Of a DNA stretch of 64,000 bases, positions 1-8,485 are shown piece after piece. The translations under genes and the position numbers were made by a program. The stretch lies in NCBI GenBank assembly GCA_011391075.1, contig JAABRF010000001.1:1-64000 (forward strand), in the 5' to 3' direction. The notes beneath the pieces are model-generated. The model had not been told where the DNA came from, searched no databases, and saw only the letters and a program-made list of their open reading frames with translations. The DNA comes from Flavobacteriia bacterium (GTDB lineage: Bacteria > Bacteroidota > Bacteroidia > Flavobacteriales > Flavobacteriaceae). The stretch's first letter is position 1; every line of letters starts with the position of its first letter.

Positions 1-786
1 TTCCATCCAAAAAGCTGTATAATATATTGATTTTTGGTTGTTTACTTGCGTTATAAATCCTAAACTTACTACAAAAACAATCAATTCGGATATTATGATT
101 TCTGATCTATACTCCGTTTTAAAAAAAATTAGAATAAAGAAACCAACAAGTAAAAGAACACCAACTTTCTTAGCCGTAAGAATTCCCATTTTTTGAGGTA
201 ATGTACTCATATCCTGTGGATCAGTTTCAAAATCTCGAATATCAAAAGGGATAGTCAATGCAATCAATAAAAAAGTTCGTTGAACAAACTCAATCAATAA
301 ATTAAAATCTGTAAAATGGTTGTGCAATGGTAGTAAAACAGTGATCGTATTCCATACCAAAACAATTATGAATATTTTCAGTTGTGGTAAGCGTCTCAAA
401 CTAACTAGTTTTCCATTAATCCTCACAATTGGAACAGCATACCAAATCGTTAGAAACATTGCAGGCAGCAAGATTACAACTTCTTTCAAGCTCGATTCAA
501 TAATAAATATGCAAAACAGCAGGAATCCGAGTAAAAATAAAAGAAAATCAAATTTTGTGAAGATCTTAAATAAAGAGAAATTGGAAAGAGTGAAATAATA
601 AGTATCAAAAATTCGTATGAAATGATAAGCAATTATGGTAACAAAACCTACCCAAAGCAATAAAGGAAATTGAACAACTTCTCCAAGATTCCAATAACTG
701 ATAAAAGTTAAAGCAGCAGCAGCCAAAGCTACGTGAACATTTGAAAAAACATAGAAATTAATCCACTTCTCCAATAAATTTTTCAA
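1..786 (-). CDS. UbiA-like prenyltransferase family membrane protein (C-terminus cut by window edge)
   Basis: Read by hand on the minus strand: 262 codons stay open from a TTG at 786 to the window edge. The protein is strongly hydrophobic with about seven or eight membrane segments. It carries WYAVP (residues 115-119) and an aspartate-rich motif DIRDFETD (182-189), which resemble the conserved loops of UbiA-superfamily enzymes that join a prenyl chain to an aromatic or quinone precursor in the inner membrane. The first aspartate-rich loop of classical UbiA enzymes is not clear, so substrate and even activity are uncertain. The TTG directly follows the TAG stop of the upstream lipoprotein gene, in the same frame, so the two are probably co-transcribed. 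No in-frame ATG exists near the N-terminus. Confidence 0.65.
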   Translation of the reverse strand, partial: MKNLLEKWINFYVFSNVHVALAAAALTFISYWNLGEVVQFPLLLWVGFVTIIAYHFIRIFDTYYFTLSNFSLFKIFTKFDFLLFLLGFLLFCIFIIESSLKEVVILLPAMFLTIWYAVPIVRINGKLVSLRRLPQLKIFIIVLVWNTITVLLPLHNHFTDFNLLIEFVQRTFLLIALTIPFDIRDFETDPQDMSTLPQKMGILTAKKVGVLLLVGFFILIFFKTEYRSEIIISELIVFVVSLGFITQVNNQKSIYYTAFWME

Positions 787-1242
787 CTATTTATTCATTT
801 CAATATAAAGTGGAATCATAAATCGACTGGTGACCAATTGACCTTTTTTTACAGCCGGTTTGACTTTGGGTAAATTATCCACAGTTGATATAATCTGTGT
901 TTGCAATTGAGGTAATGCTTCTTCAACTGAGTTCATATTCTCAATTTCATTGACACTACAATGACCATCTTTATGAATATCAACGTGAATAATCAATCCA
1001 GCACTTCTAAGATAAGTCTGATTCATAAATTGACAAGTATCCAAATCTTGTTGAATATATTCAATTAAAGTTTGCTCAAAACACATCTTCTTTAATTCGG
1101 GCGCAGCCAAACTATCACATGAATCAAAAAATGGATATTCATCAACAGTAGCAAAATCTATCGGTTCGGGATCTTTTTGAAATAGATCGCAGGACGTTGC
1201 CAAAAAAAGGGGCAAAAACAACGAAACTACAATTTTATACAT
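787..1242 (-). CDS. Small lipoprotein with a TonB-C-like C-terminus
   Basis: 151 residues. The N-terminus MYKIVVSLFLPLFLATSC is a lipoprotein signal with a lipobox (LATS-C18), so the mature protein should be lipid-anchored in the envelope. The last ~70 residues (GLIIHVDIHKDGHC..., then KPAVKKGQLVTSRFMIPLYIE) resemble the fold and spacing of the TonB C-terminal domain ('PA.KnGkpV...f.iPi'), but there is no transmembrane anchor or proline-rich linker as in a true TonB. I do not recognise a named family. It lies immediately before the UbiA-like gene, sharing the stop/start junction at 786/787, which suggests one transcript. It is divergent from secDF, with 165 bp between them. Confidence 0.6.
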   Translation of the reverse strand: MYKIVVSLFLPLFLATSCDLFQKDPEPIDFATVDEYPFFDSCDSLAAPELKKMCFEQTLIEYIQQDLDTCQFMNQTYLRSAGLIIHVDIHKDGHCSVNEIENMNSVEEALPQLQTQIISTVDNLPKVKPAVKKGQLVTSRFMIPLYIEMNK

Positions 1243-1407
1243 CTTATAAAAATCTTTGATTTAAGGATACGAATATACTACAATTTCCTTACATAATTAA
1301 TAAATGCAAATAATTATGTTTAGATATTTAACTATCCTAAATTTTTATATACATTTGCAAACTTGAAAAATAGACCCGACAAGTGGGATCAGATAAATTA
1401 ACAAATT

Positions 1408-4398
1408 ATGCAGAATAAAGGACTTATTAAAACATTCGCTCTCCTTTTTGGATTGGTGAGTTTGTATTCTATCTCGTTTTCTTTTTATACCAATAAAGTA
1501 GAAAAAAAAGCATTTGCTTTTGCAGAGACTAAAGCCAAAGGTAACGGTCAAGAAATGGCCAAATTGGAACGTAGTTATTTGGATTCGATTGCCAATGATA
1601 CCAATCTCTATTTCAACATGTTTACCTACAATGATATCAAAAACAAATCTATCAATTTAGGTTTGGACTTAAAAGGTGGTATCAATGCTATTTTGGAAGT
1701 TTCAGTAAGAGATATCCTTTTCGGGTTGTCCAATGAATCCAAAAACCCAATTTTCAATCAAGCTCTAGAAGAAGCTACAAAAGCACAGAAAACATCCACC
1801 AAACCTTATATTGATCTTTTCTACGAAAAATTCGAAGAATTGAGCAAAGGACAGGTTAAATTAGGCGAACCTGAAATTTTTGGTAACAGTTCATTGAAAG
1901 ATAAAATCAATTTCAAAATGACTGATGCTCAAGTTATGGATGTTATTCGTACTGAGGTTGATAATTCTATCAGTACTGCTTTTAGAGTATTGAGAACCCG
2001 TATTGATAAATTTGGAGTTACCCAACCTAATATCCAACGCATTGGTAAATCGGGTCGTATATTGATTGAATTACCAGGAGCTAAAGACATCAACCGCGTT
2101 AAAAACTTATTGCAAAGTACTGCCGAATTACAGTTTTGGGAAGTGTATTCCAATATGGAAACAGCTCAGTATTTGATGGATGCAAATAACAAAGTTGCAG
2201 AGATGATTAAAAATCAATCTCCTGTTGCAGTTGCAAAAGACTCAACTGCAAAAGACTCAGCAGCAGCATTACAGAAATCAATTTCTGAAATTTTAAATGG
2301 AAAAGATTCCACAGCAGCTAATAATGAAAAAGGACTTTTCACTTATTTAATTCCAAACATTCCTCAAAGTGAACAACAATTGAGTTCAGTTATTGGATAT
2401 GCTACGTTAAAAGATACAGCAAATGTCAATAAATACCTAAAATCTAAAGAAGTAAGAGCTTTACTTCCTGAAGACATGCGTTATACCAAATTCTTATGGG
2501 ATGCCAAACCTGATCCTAAATCAGACATCTTGAGTTTGTATGCCATTAAAGGAACTAAAACAGGTCAAGCGCCCATAGAAGGTGATGTAATTGACGACGC
2601 TGCTCAAACTTTTGACCAATTGGGTATCAATCCGGAGGTTTCTATGAGTATGAATGCTAATGGAAGCAAATTATGGGGTAAAATGACGACCAACAATAGT
2701 GGCAAATTCGTTGCAGTTGTTTTGGATGACTATGTTTATACTGCACCTAGAGTTAACGAACCTATCTTAACCGGTAGAACTTCAATTTCAGGTGGTAGCA
2801 TGACCGTAGAAGAAGCAAAAGACTTAGCCAATGTATTGAAAGCCGGTAAATTACCTGCCAAAGCTCACATCATTCAAAGTGAAGTTGTGGGCCCATCTTT
2901 AGGAAAAGAATCTATCAAAAAGAGTGTCATGTCTTTCGTTATTGCACTTTTATTAGTGTTTGTGTATATGATATTCTACTATGGAAAATCTGGTATATTT
3001 TCAGTAATCGCCTTGATAGTCAACTTATTGTTTTTGTTTGGTATCATGACAGCCTTCGGTTTTGTATTGACCTTACCGGGTATTGCCGGTATCATTTTGA
3101 CCATGGGTATGGCAGTGGATGCCAACGTAATCATATACGAACGCATCAAAGAAGAATTGGCAAAAGGTAAAAAGCTTCAAGATGCCGTTGACTTTGGTTA
3201 CAGTTTCAAAGGCGCATTCTCAGCGATTATAGATGGTAACGTCACTACATTATTAACAGGTGGTATCTTATATGCATTTGGGACTGGTCCTGTACAAGGA
3301 TTTGCTTTGACCTTGATTATTGGTATTTTAACTTCTTTATTTACAGCTATCGTCATTTCTAGATTGTTGATTGATTTGGTTGTTAGTAAAAATGGGAAAC
3401 TTACTTTTAATACCGTTATTTCGAAAAATTGGTTTAAAAACTTAGATTTTGATTTTCTTAAAAAAAGAAAAGTATTCTATATTATATCATCTACTGTAAT
3501 CCTTTTGGGAATTGGTTCACTTTTCACAAATGGATTAAACTACGGGGTTGATTTCAAAGGAGGACGCAATTATTTGGTTAAGTTTGACCACAATATGAAA
3601 GCCGATGAAGTAGCTTCTAGTTTGAAGGTTATTTACGGTAGTTCACCGGAAGTAAAAACTTTTGGAGATGACAGTCAATTAAAAATTACAACCAAATATC
3701 GTATAGATGAAGAAGGTCAGGAAATTGATGAAGACGTACAATTAAAATTGTTTACCGGTCTTTCCAAACACCTACCTAAAGACATGACATACGAAGACTT
3801 TAAAGGTGGTTTTGACGGTCAAAAATACGGAATCATGAGTCAAATCAAAGTAGAACCTACTATTGCTGATGACATCAAAGCATCTTCTGGTTGGGCTATT
3901 TTTGGTTCGCTTTTAGTGATTTTCTTATACATCCTGTTCCGATTTAAAAAATGGCAGTTTAGTTTTGGAGCAACTGTAGCTCTTTTCCACGATATATTAA
4001 TTGTGATAAGCGTTTTCTCTTTGTTCTACAAAGTTTTACCTTTTGACATGGAAGTTGATCAGGCGTTTATTGCTGCTATTTTGACGGTATTGGGTTATTC
4101 CATCAATGATACCGTGATTATCTTTGACCGAATCCGTGAATATTTGGGCTTACATCCAAGTTGGACATTTGAAGACGTTATCAACAAGGGTTTGAGTAGT
4201 ACTTTGGCTAGAACCATCAATACTGCTGGAACTACCTTGGTTGTATTGTTTGCAATATTCCTATTCGGTGGTGATTCTATCAAAGGTTTCACTTTTGCTT
4301 TGATTGTAGGTATCGTAGTCGGAACTTATTCTTCCATTTTTGTGGCTTCTCCGATTATGTATGATTTGACCAAGAAATTGGACAAAAAGAAAAAATAA
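1408..4398 (+). CDS. secDF: Protein translocase subunit SecDF (fused)
   Basis: 996 residues, the fused SecD-SecF form usual in Bacteroidota. It works with SecYEG in the inner membrane and uses the proton motive force to pull exported proteins into the periplasm. The SecD half has TM1 at about 8-27, the GLDLKGG motif (85-91), a large periplasmic domain, and a membrane block from about 507 that contains GMAVDANVIIYERIKEE (about 562-578). The SecF half starts near 690, shows GVDFKGG (about 712) and the LGYSINDTVIIFDRIRE signature (about 892). A -7 element TACATTTG lies at 1350-1357. A strong terminator follows at 4418, so the gene is monocistronic. The start ATG at 1408 gives the expected short cytoplasmic N-terminus. 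Confidence 0.97.
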   Translation: MQNKGLIKTFALLFGLVSLYSISFSFYTNKVEKKAFAFAETKAKGNGQEMAKLERSYLDSIANDTNLYFNMFTYNDIKNKSINLGLDLKGGINAILEVSVRDILFGLSNESKNPIFNQALEEATKAQKTSTKPYIDLFYEKFEELSKGQVKLGEPEIFGNSSLKDKINFKMTDAQVMDVIRTEVDNSISTAFRVLRTRIDKFGVTQPNIQRIGKSGRILIELPGAKDINRVKNLLQSTAELQFWEVYSNMETAQYLMDANNKVAEMIKNQSPVAVAKDSTAKDSAAALQKSISEILNGKDSTAANNEKGLFTYLIPNIPQSEQQLSSVIGYATLKDTANVNKYLKSKEVRALLPEDMRYTKFLWDAKPDPKSDILSLYAIKGTKTGQAPIEGDVIDDAAQTFDQLGINPEVSMSMNANGSKLWGKMTTNNSGKFVAVVLDDYVYTAPRVNEPILTGRTSISGGSMTVEEAKDLANVLKAGKLPAKAHIIQSEVVGPSLGKESIKKSVMSFVIALLLVFVYMIFYYGKSGIFSVIALIVNLLFLFGIMTAFGFVLTLPGIAGIILTMGMAVDANVIIYERIKEELAKGKKLQDAVDFGYSFKGAFSAIIDGNVTTLLTGGILYAFGTGPVQGFALTLIIGILTSLFTAIVISRLLIDLVVSKNGKLTFNTVISKNWFKNLDFDFLKKRKVFYIISSTVILLGIGSLFTNGLNYGVDFKGGRNYLVKFDHNMKADEVASSLKVIYGSSPEVKTFGDDSQLKITTKYRIDEEGQEIDEDVQLKLFTGLSKHLPKDMTYEDFKGGFDGQKYGIMSQIKVEPTIADDIKASSGWAIFGSLLVIFLYILFRFKKWQFSFGATVALFHDILIVISVFSLFYKVLPFDMEVDQAFIAAILTVLGYSINDTVIIFDRIREYLGLHPSWTFEDVINKGLSSTLARTINTAGTTLVVLFAIFLFGGDSIKGFTFALIVGIVVGTYSSIFVASPIMYDLTKKLDKKKK

Positions 4399-4417
4399 AA
4401 ATCTTTCAATTTTTTAT

Positions 4418-4450
4418 AAAAAAAACCGTCCTGATCGGACGGTTTTTTTT
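4418..4450 (+). terminator. Rho-independent terminator of secDF
   Basis: An A-run leads into the stem CCGTCC / GGACGG with loop TGATC and then nine T residues. It lies 20 bp after the secDF stop codon. Confidence 0.9.
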
Positions 4451-4533
4451 TATTCAATTATCGAAATAAATAAAATAGTGCTTTCATTAGCATTTTTATT
4501 AACTTATGTAATGATAAAAATATAACTTTTAAT

Positions 4534-4541
4534 TAAATTTG
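4534..4541 (+). promoter_or_regulatory. -7 promoter element of the hpt-adk fusion; decides its start codon
   Basis: TAAATTTG matches the Bacteroidota TAnnTTTG element exactly. Transcription should begin only a few bases downstream, so a TTG at 4539, inside the element, cannot be the start codon. The ATG at 4560 is therefore preferred. No clear -33 TTTG is seen. Confidence 0.6.
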
Positions 4542-4559
4542 TTGGCTAATTCCTTTCAA

Positions 4560-5675
4560 ATGAGTAAAATTATAAAACTCCACGACAAATTTTTCAAGCA
4601 TTATATTGATGCAGAACAAATTGACAAAGCTATTGATTCCTTGGTAAGTCAAGTTTTAGATGACTTGGATGATGAAGAACCGGTATTTATTGGAATCTTA
4701 AATGGTTCCTTTATATTCATGGCCGATTTTATCAGAAAATACCCTTCGCATTGTCAGGTGAATTTTGTCAAACTATCCTCTTATGAAGGCACGAGCAGTA
4801 CCGGAAAAGTAAATCAAGTAATCGGTTTAACGCAAAGTTTGGAAGGAAAAACGGTTGTCATACTAGAAGATGTCATTGACACAGGTAATACTTTAGCCAA
4901 AATTTATGAAATATTTGAAGGAATGAATGTCAAAGAGCTGAAATTGGCTACTTTGTTTTTCAAACCAGATGTGTTTAAAAAAGATTTACATATTGACTAT
5001 ATCGGTATTTCTATTCCCGATCGTTTTGTAGTTGGTTATGGCCTAGATTACAATGAATTGGGTAGAAATCTCAAAGACGTTTATGAACTGAAAACCGACA
5101 ATATGAAGAATATTGTCCTTTTTGGTCAACCAGGCGCAGGTAAGGGAACCCAAGCCGATTTATTGAAGGATCGTTATAATTTGATTCATCTTTCAACCGG
5201 TGATGTTTTCAGAAGACATATCGCCGAAAATACTGACTTAGGTCGAATTGCCAAATCTTTCATGAATTTTGGCGAACTCGTTCCCGATTCTGTTACCATT
5301 GAAATGTTAAAGGATGAAGTAAACAAACATAGAACTGCCAATGGATTTATTTTTGACGGTTTTCCACGAACCATTTCTCAAGCCCAAGCGCTAGATGCTT
5401 TTCTTGGCGAAAAAGGAGAGATTGTCAATGGTTTGATTTCACTGGAAGTCCCTGAAGATATTTTGGTTTCCAGAATTATTGAAAGAGGAAAAACCAGCGG
5501 TCGTCCGGATGATCAAAGTGAAGAAAAAATACGCATTCGATTCAATGAATACGAAACCAAAACATCAGTTTTGAAAGGTTATTACATGGAAAGAGGTAAG
5601 TATTTTGGCATCAACGGCGTAGGAAGCATTGACGAAATTACAGAAGCGATTATCAAAGTAATTGACAATATATAA
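4560..5675 (+). CDS. Bifunctional hypoxanthine phosphoribosyltransferase-adenylate kinase fusion
   Basis: 371 residues from the ATG at 4560. Residues 1-181 form a type I phosphoribosyltransferase: the PRPP-binding motif VVILEDVIDTGNTL and the N-terminal GILNGSFIF loop are present (purine salvage: hypoxanthine or guanine plus PRPP to IMP or GMP). Residues 182-371 form a complete short-lid adenylate kinase: P-loop GQPGAGKGTQ, FDGFPRT, and RGKTSGRPDD (ATP plus AMP to two ADP). The second domain starts with its own methionine (ATG at 5103) and is 190 residues, the length of a free-standing Adk, so the proteins are joined end to end with almost no linker. Internal initiation at 5103 could also make free Adk. 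obg follows after 36 bp. Confidence 0.93.
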   Translation: MSKIIKLHDKFFKHYIDAEQIDKAIDSLVSQVLDDLDDEEPVFIGILNGSFIFMADFIRKYPSHCQVNFVKLSSYEGTSSTGKVNQVIGLTQSLEGKTVVILEDVIDTGNTLAKIYEIFEGMNVKELKLATLFFKPDVFKKDLHIDYIGISIPDRFVVGYGLDYNELGRNLKDVYELKTDNMKNIVLFGQPGAGKGTQADLLKDRYNLIHLSTGDVFRRHIAENTDLGRIAKSFMNFGELVPDSVTIEMLKDEVNKHRTANGFIFDGFPRTISQAQALDAFLGEKGEIVNGLISLEVPEDILVSRIIERGKTSGRPDDQSEEKIRIRFNEYETKTSVLKGYYMERGKYFGINGVGSIDEITEAIIKVIDNI

Positions 5676-5711
5676 ATTTTAACTATTTAGTATCTATTTA
5701 ACAAACCACTA

Positions 5712-6701
5712 ATGACTGAAGGAAATTTTGTAGATTATATAAAAGTATATGCCAAATCGGGAAAAGGTGGTAAAGGTTCAACGCATTTAAGAAGAGAAAA
5801 GTTTGTAGCCAAAGGTGGCCCAGACGGTGGAGATGGTGGACGAGGTGGACATGTCATTCTCAAAGGCGACAAACAACTTTGGACTTTATATCATTTAAAG
5901 TTTAACCAACGATTTACAGCCGAACATGGTGGTGATGGTGGACGTCAACAGTCTACCGGTCATGATGGTCAGGATATTATTGTGCCTGTACCATTGGGAA
6001 CTGTTGTATATGATTTAGAATCCAATGAGGTAATCTTCGAAATTACCCAAGATGGTGAAGAACGTATCTTATTGGAAGGTGGAAAAGGTGGAAAAGGAAA
6101 TAGTTTCTTCAAAACTTCTACCAATCAAACGCCACGATTTGCGCAACCCGGAATGCCTTCTATAGAAGGAGATTTCCGATTGGAACTCAAAATCCTAGCA
6201 GATGTAGGTTTAGTTGGTTTTCCAAATGCAGGAAAATCTACTTTACTTTCTGTTATTACCAAAGCCAAACCCAAAATTGCCGATTATCCTTTTACAACCT
6301 TAAAACCCAATTTGGGAATTGTACCTTACCGTGAATTCCGCAGTTTTGTGATGGCTGATATACCCGGAATCATTGAAGGCGCTTCCGAAGGAAAAGGTTT
6401 GGGTCATTATTTCTTACGACATATCGAACGTAATTCAGTTTTACTATTTATGATTCCTGTTGATTCGGCAGATATCAAAAAAGAGTATAAAATTTTAAGC
6501 AACGAATTGAAAAAATACAATCCTGAAATGTTGGATAAAGCGCGCATGCTAGCCATTACTAAAATTGATATGCTTGATGATGAACTTATCAAGCAATTGA
6601 AAAAAGAAGTTCCCAAAGGCATTGAGGTCGTTTATATTTCTTCTGTTGCGCAACAAGGTTTGGAAGTTCTCAAAGATAAACTTTGGGATTTATTGCAATA
6701 A
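5712..6701 (+). CDS. obg: GTPase Obg (ObgE/CgtA)
   Basis: 329 residues. The glycine-rich Obg fold fills residues 1-160 (many GGxGGxGG turns such as [12 protein letters not shown]). The G domain follows with P-loop GFPNAGKST (about 167), the G3 region [16 protein letters not shown], and TKID for guanine recognition. Obg is a slow GTPase that binds the 50S ribosomal subunit and acts in late ribosome assembly and stress control. The C-terminal OCT domain found in some Obg proteins is absent, as is common for this length. It sits between hpt-adk and the Nudix gene on the same strand with short gaps, so an operon is likely. Confidence 0.97.
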   Translation: MTEGNFVDYIKVYAKSGKGGKGSTHLRREKFVAKGGPDGGDGGRGGHVILKGDKQLWTLYHLKFNQRFTAEHGGDGGRQQSTGHDGQDIIVPVPLGTVVYDLESNEVIFEITQDGEERILLEGGKGGKGNSFFKTSTNQTPRFAQPGMPSIEGDFRLELKILADVGLVGFPNAGKSTLLSVITKAKPKIADYPFTTLKPNLGIVPYREFRSFVMADIPGIIEGASEGKGLGHYFLRHIERNSVLLFMIPVDSADIKKEYKILSNELKKYNPEMLDKARMLAITKIDMLDDELIKQLKKEVPKGIEVVYISSVAQQGLEVLKDKLWDLLQ

Positions 6702-6709
6702 CCCAAGTT

Positions 6710-7345
6710 ATGCATTTGGATGAATTTAAAAATCTAATTCCGCTATTGCAAAAGGCTCCTTTAGGTGGAATTGAAGCCCAATTTAAGTTGGCGCCAAACT
6801 ATCGTCAAAAGTATGATTTAGATTATATTAAATCTACCCATCCTACTCTAGCTGCAGTTTTGATGCTTATTTTCCCTGATGCAAACCAAATCATGCGTTT
6901 TGTACTAACCATAAGACCCGATTACAGTGGTGTGCATGCCAATCAAATCAGTTTTACCGGAGGAAAAAAATCTGAATTAGATCGAGATTTATTGGCTACA
7001 GCTATTAGAGAAACAGAAGAAGAAATTGGGGTCAAAATATCAGAAAAAAACGTTTTAAAAAACCTGACAGAAGTTTTTATTCCACCTAGTAATTTTTTGG
7101 TACAGCCTTATCTGACTTATGTATTGGAAACTCCTGTTTTTGTGCCCAATTACGAAGTTAGAAAATTACTTACACCAAGCATTTCTCAATTAATCCAACC
7201 TCAAATAGTCCAGAGAAATGTGGCTGGAAGTAGTGGTATTTTAATTGAAACACATGGATTTATAATGGAAAATGAATTTGTTTGGGGAGCTACTGCTATG
7301 ATGCTCAGTGAAATCAAGTATCTTTTTAATAATATCGATAAATAA
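6710..7345 (+). CDS. Nudix hydrolase, coenzyme A diphosphatase type
   Basis: 211 residues from the ATG at 6710, eight bases after the obg stop; a TTG inside obg (6683) would be a poorer start. The Nudix box spans residues 84-108 and ends in REtEEEIGV-like residues (RETEEEIGV, 100-108). The spacing GGKKSELDRDLLATAIRE, with an insertion before the RE pair, and the SFTGG lead-in fit the NudL/YeaB group, which hydrolyses coenzyme A or its derivatives to 3',5'-ADP and phosphopantetheine. It probably acts as a housecleaning or CoA-turnover enzyme in the cytoplasm. Family assignment is firm; the exact substrate is inferred. Confidence 0.87.
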   Translation: MHLDEFKNLIPLLQKAPLGGIEAQFKLAPNYRQKYDLDYIKSTHPTLAAVLMLIFPDANQIMRFVLTIRPDYSGVHANQISFTGGKKSELDRDLLATAIRETEEEIGVKISEKNVLKNLTEVFIPPSNFLVQPYLTYVLETPVFVPNYEVRKLLTPSISQLIQPQIVQRNVAGSSGILIETHGFIMENEFVWGATAMMLSEIKYLFNNIDK

Positions 7346-7353
7346 TACTTATA

Positions 7354-7387
7354 GTAATATCAATAAATATTACTTTTCGTATATTTG
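7354..7387 (+). promoter_or_regulatory. Promoter with overlapping inverted repeat upstream of the acyltransferase gene
   Basis: A perfect inverted repeat GTAATAT-CAATAA-ATATTAC (7354-7373) lies just ahead of the -7 element TATATTTG (7380-7387). It covers the place where the -33 element should be, which is where a repressor or activator would sit. The promoter match is direct; operator function is inference. Confidence 0.5.
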
Positions 7388-7494
7388 CGTAACCAAAACA
7401 GAATCTTTATGAAGTTTGCTTGTATTTTTTAATACAAAAACGAAATAAGATTCAACAATACCAAACCTTAACCTTACTTTTAAATATTAAGGAG

Positions 7495-8322
7495 ATGAAG
7501 TTGATTAAAAGAAATCCATTTGGACATATCTTATTTTTAAAACTGTGGCTCATTAGAATCTTTGGATTAATTTCACACAGAAGATACAGAGGATTCAATG
7601 AATTACAAATTGAGGGATCAGAGATCATTCGAGATTTACCCGAAACCAATGTCCTTTTTGTATCCAATCATCAAACGTATTTTGCCGATGTAACCGCCAT
7701 GTTTCATGTATTTAATGCTGCATTACACGAACGCGTAGATAGTATTAAACATATTAGCTATATATGGAATCCCAAACTCAACATCTATTTTGTTGCAGCA
7801 TCAGAAACAATGAAATCCGGGCTTTTACCCAAAATATTTGCCTATGCCGGTTCGGTTTCTATTGATAGAACATGGAGAGCAAAAGGTCAAGATGTGAATA
7901 GACAAGTAAAAATGTCAGATATTAAAAATATTGGAATTGCTTTGGAAGACGGTTGGGTCATCACATTTCCGCAAGGGACTACCACTCCATTCAAACCCAT
8001 CCGAAGAGGAACGGCACATATCATTAAAACATTCAAACCAATTGTAATTCCAATCGTAATTGATGGATTTAGAAGATCATTTGACAAAAAAGGATTGATG
8101 ATTAAGAAAAGAGGAATTTTGCAAAGTATGGTTATCAAAAGTCCATTGGAAATTGATTATGAAAATGAATCAGTTGAAAGTATTATTTATAAAATTGAAA
8201 TGGCAATTGAACAACATCCTTCTTTTTTAAAGGTTACACCAGCTGAAGAAATTCAAGTAGACGTCTATCAAAAAGAAGAAGATGAGTTGAATAGCCAAAG
8301 AAATTTCTGGAAGAATTATTAG
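7495..8322 (+). CDS. PlsC-like lysophospholipid acyltransferase
   Basis: 275 residues from the ATG at 7495, which has a good Shine-Dalgarno sequence (AAGGAG directly before it), rare in this window; a longer reading from 7420 uses TTG and is rejected. The protein resembles 1-acyl-sn-glycerol-3-phosphate acyltransferases, membrane-associated enzymes that add the second acyl chain in phospholipid synthesis. The catalytic motif reads SNHQTYFAD, with five rather than four residues between His and Asp, and the usual EGTR block is replaced by FPQGTT. It therefore belongs to a divergent branch, and acceptor specificity is unknown. Promoter TATATTTG at 7380. Confidence 0.8.
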   Translation: MKLIKRNPFGHILFLKLWLIRIFGLISHRRYRGFNELQIEGSEIIRDLPETNVLFVSNHQTYFADVTAMFHVFNAALHERVDSIKHISYIWNPKLNIYFVAASETMKSGLLPKIFAYAGSVSIDRTWRAKGQDVNRQVKMSDIKNIGIALEDGWVITFPQGTTTPFKPIRRGTAHIIKTFKPIVIPIVIDGFRRSFDKKGLMIKKRGILQSMVIKSPLEIDYENESVESIIYKIEMAIEQHPSFLKVTPAEEIQVDVYQKEEDELNSQRNFWKNY

Positions 8323-8424
8323 GTAATATTATTATCAAATATCATATTTCCGCAAAAATGCAATCATATAAGGTGTTACAATAGTTAAACCTATTTGTTA
8401 ATTCAAGTTTGATTTACCAATCTA

Positions 8425-8485
8425 ATTCCGATAATAGCTATCGGGAATAAATTCTAAATTCTAAATTCAAAATTCAAAATTCAAA
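8425..8485 (+). repeat. Palindrome plus five heptamer repeats abutting the oxyR-like start codon
   Basis: An imperfect palindrome (ATTCCGATA-atagc-TATCGGGAAT, 8425-8448) is followed at 8451-8485 by five 7-bp units: ATTCTAA twice, then ATTCAAA three times. The last unit ends at the base before the ATG at 8486, so the repeats form the whole ribosome-binding region of the regulator gene. The same theme recurs at 20389 and 38000. Confidence 0.85.

Noticed and set aside
320-598. 92-residue plus-strand frame
   Set aside because: It is the antisense of the UbiA-like gene, which stays open through the whole region and shows family motifs.
8451-8485. Short tandem repeat as a CRISPR array
   Set aside because: Units are 7 bp with no spacers and no cas genes nearby.
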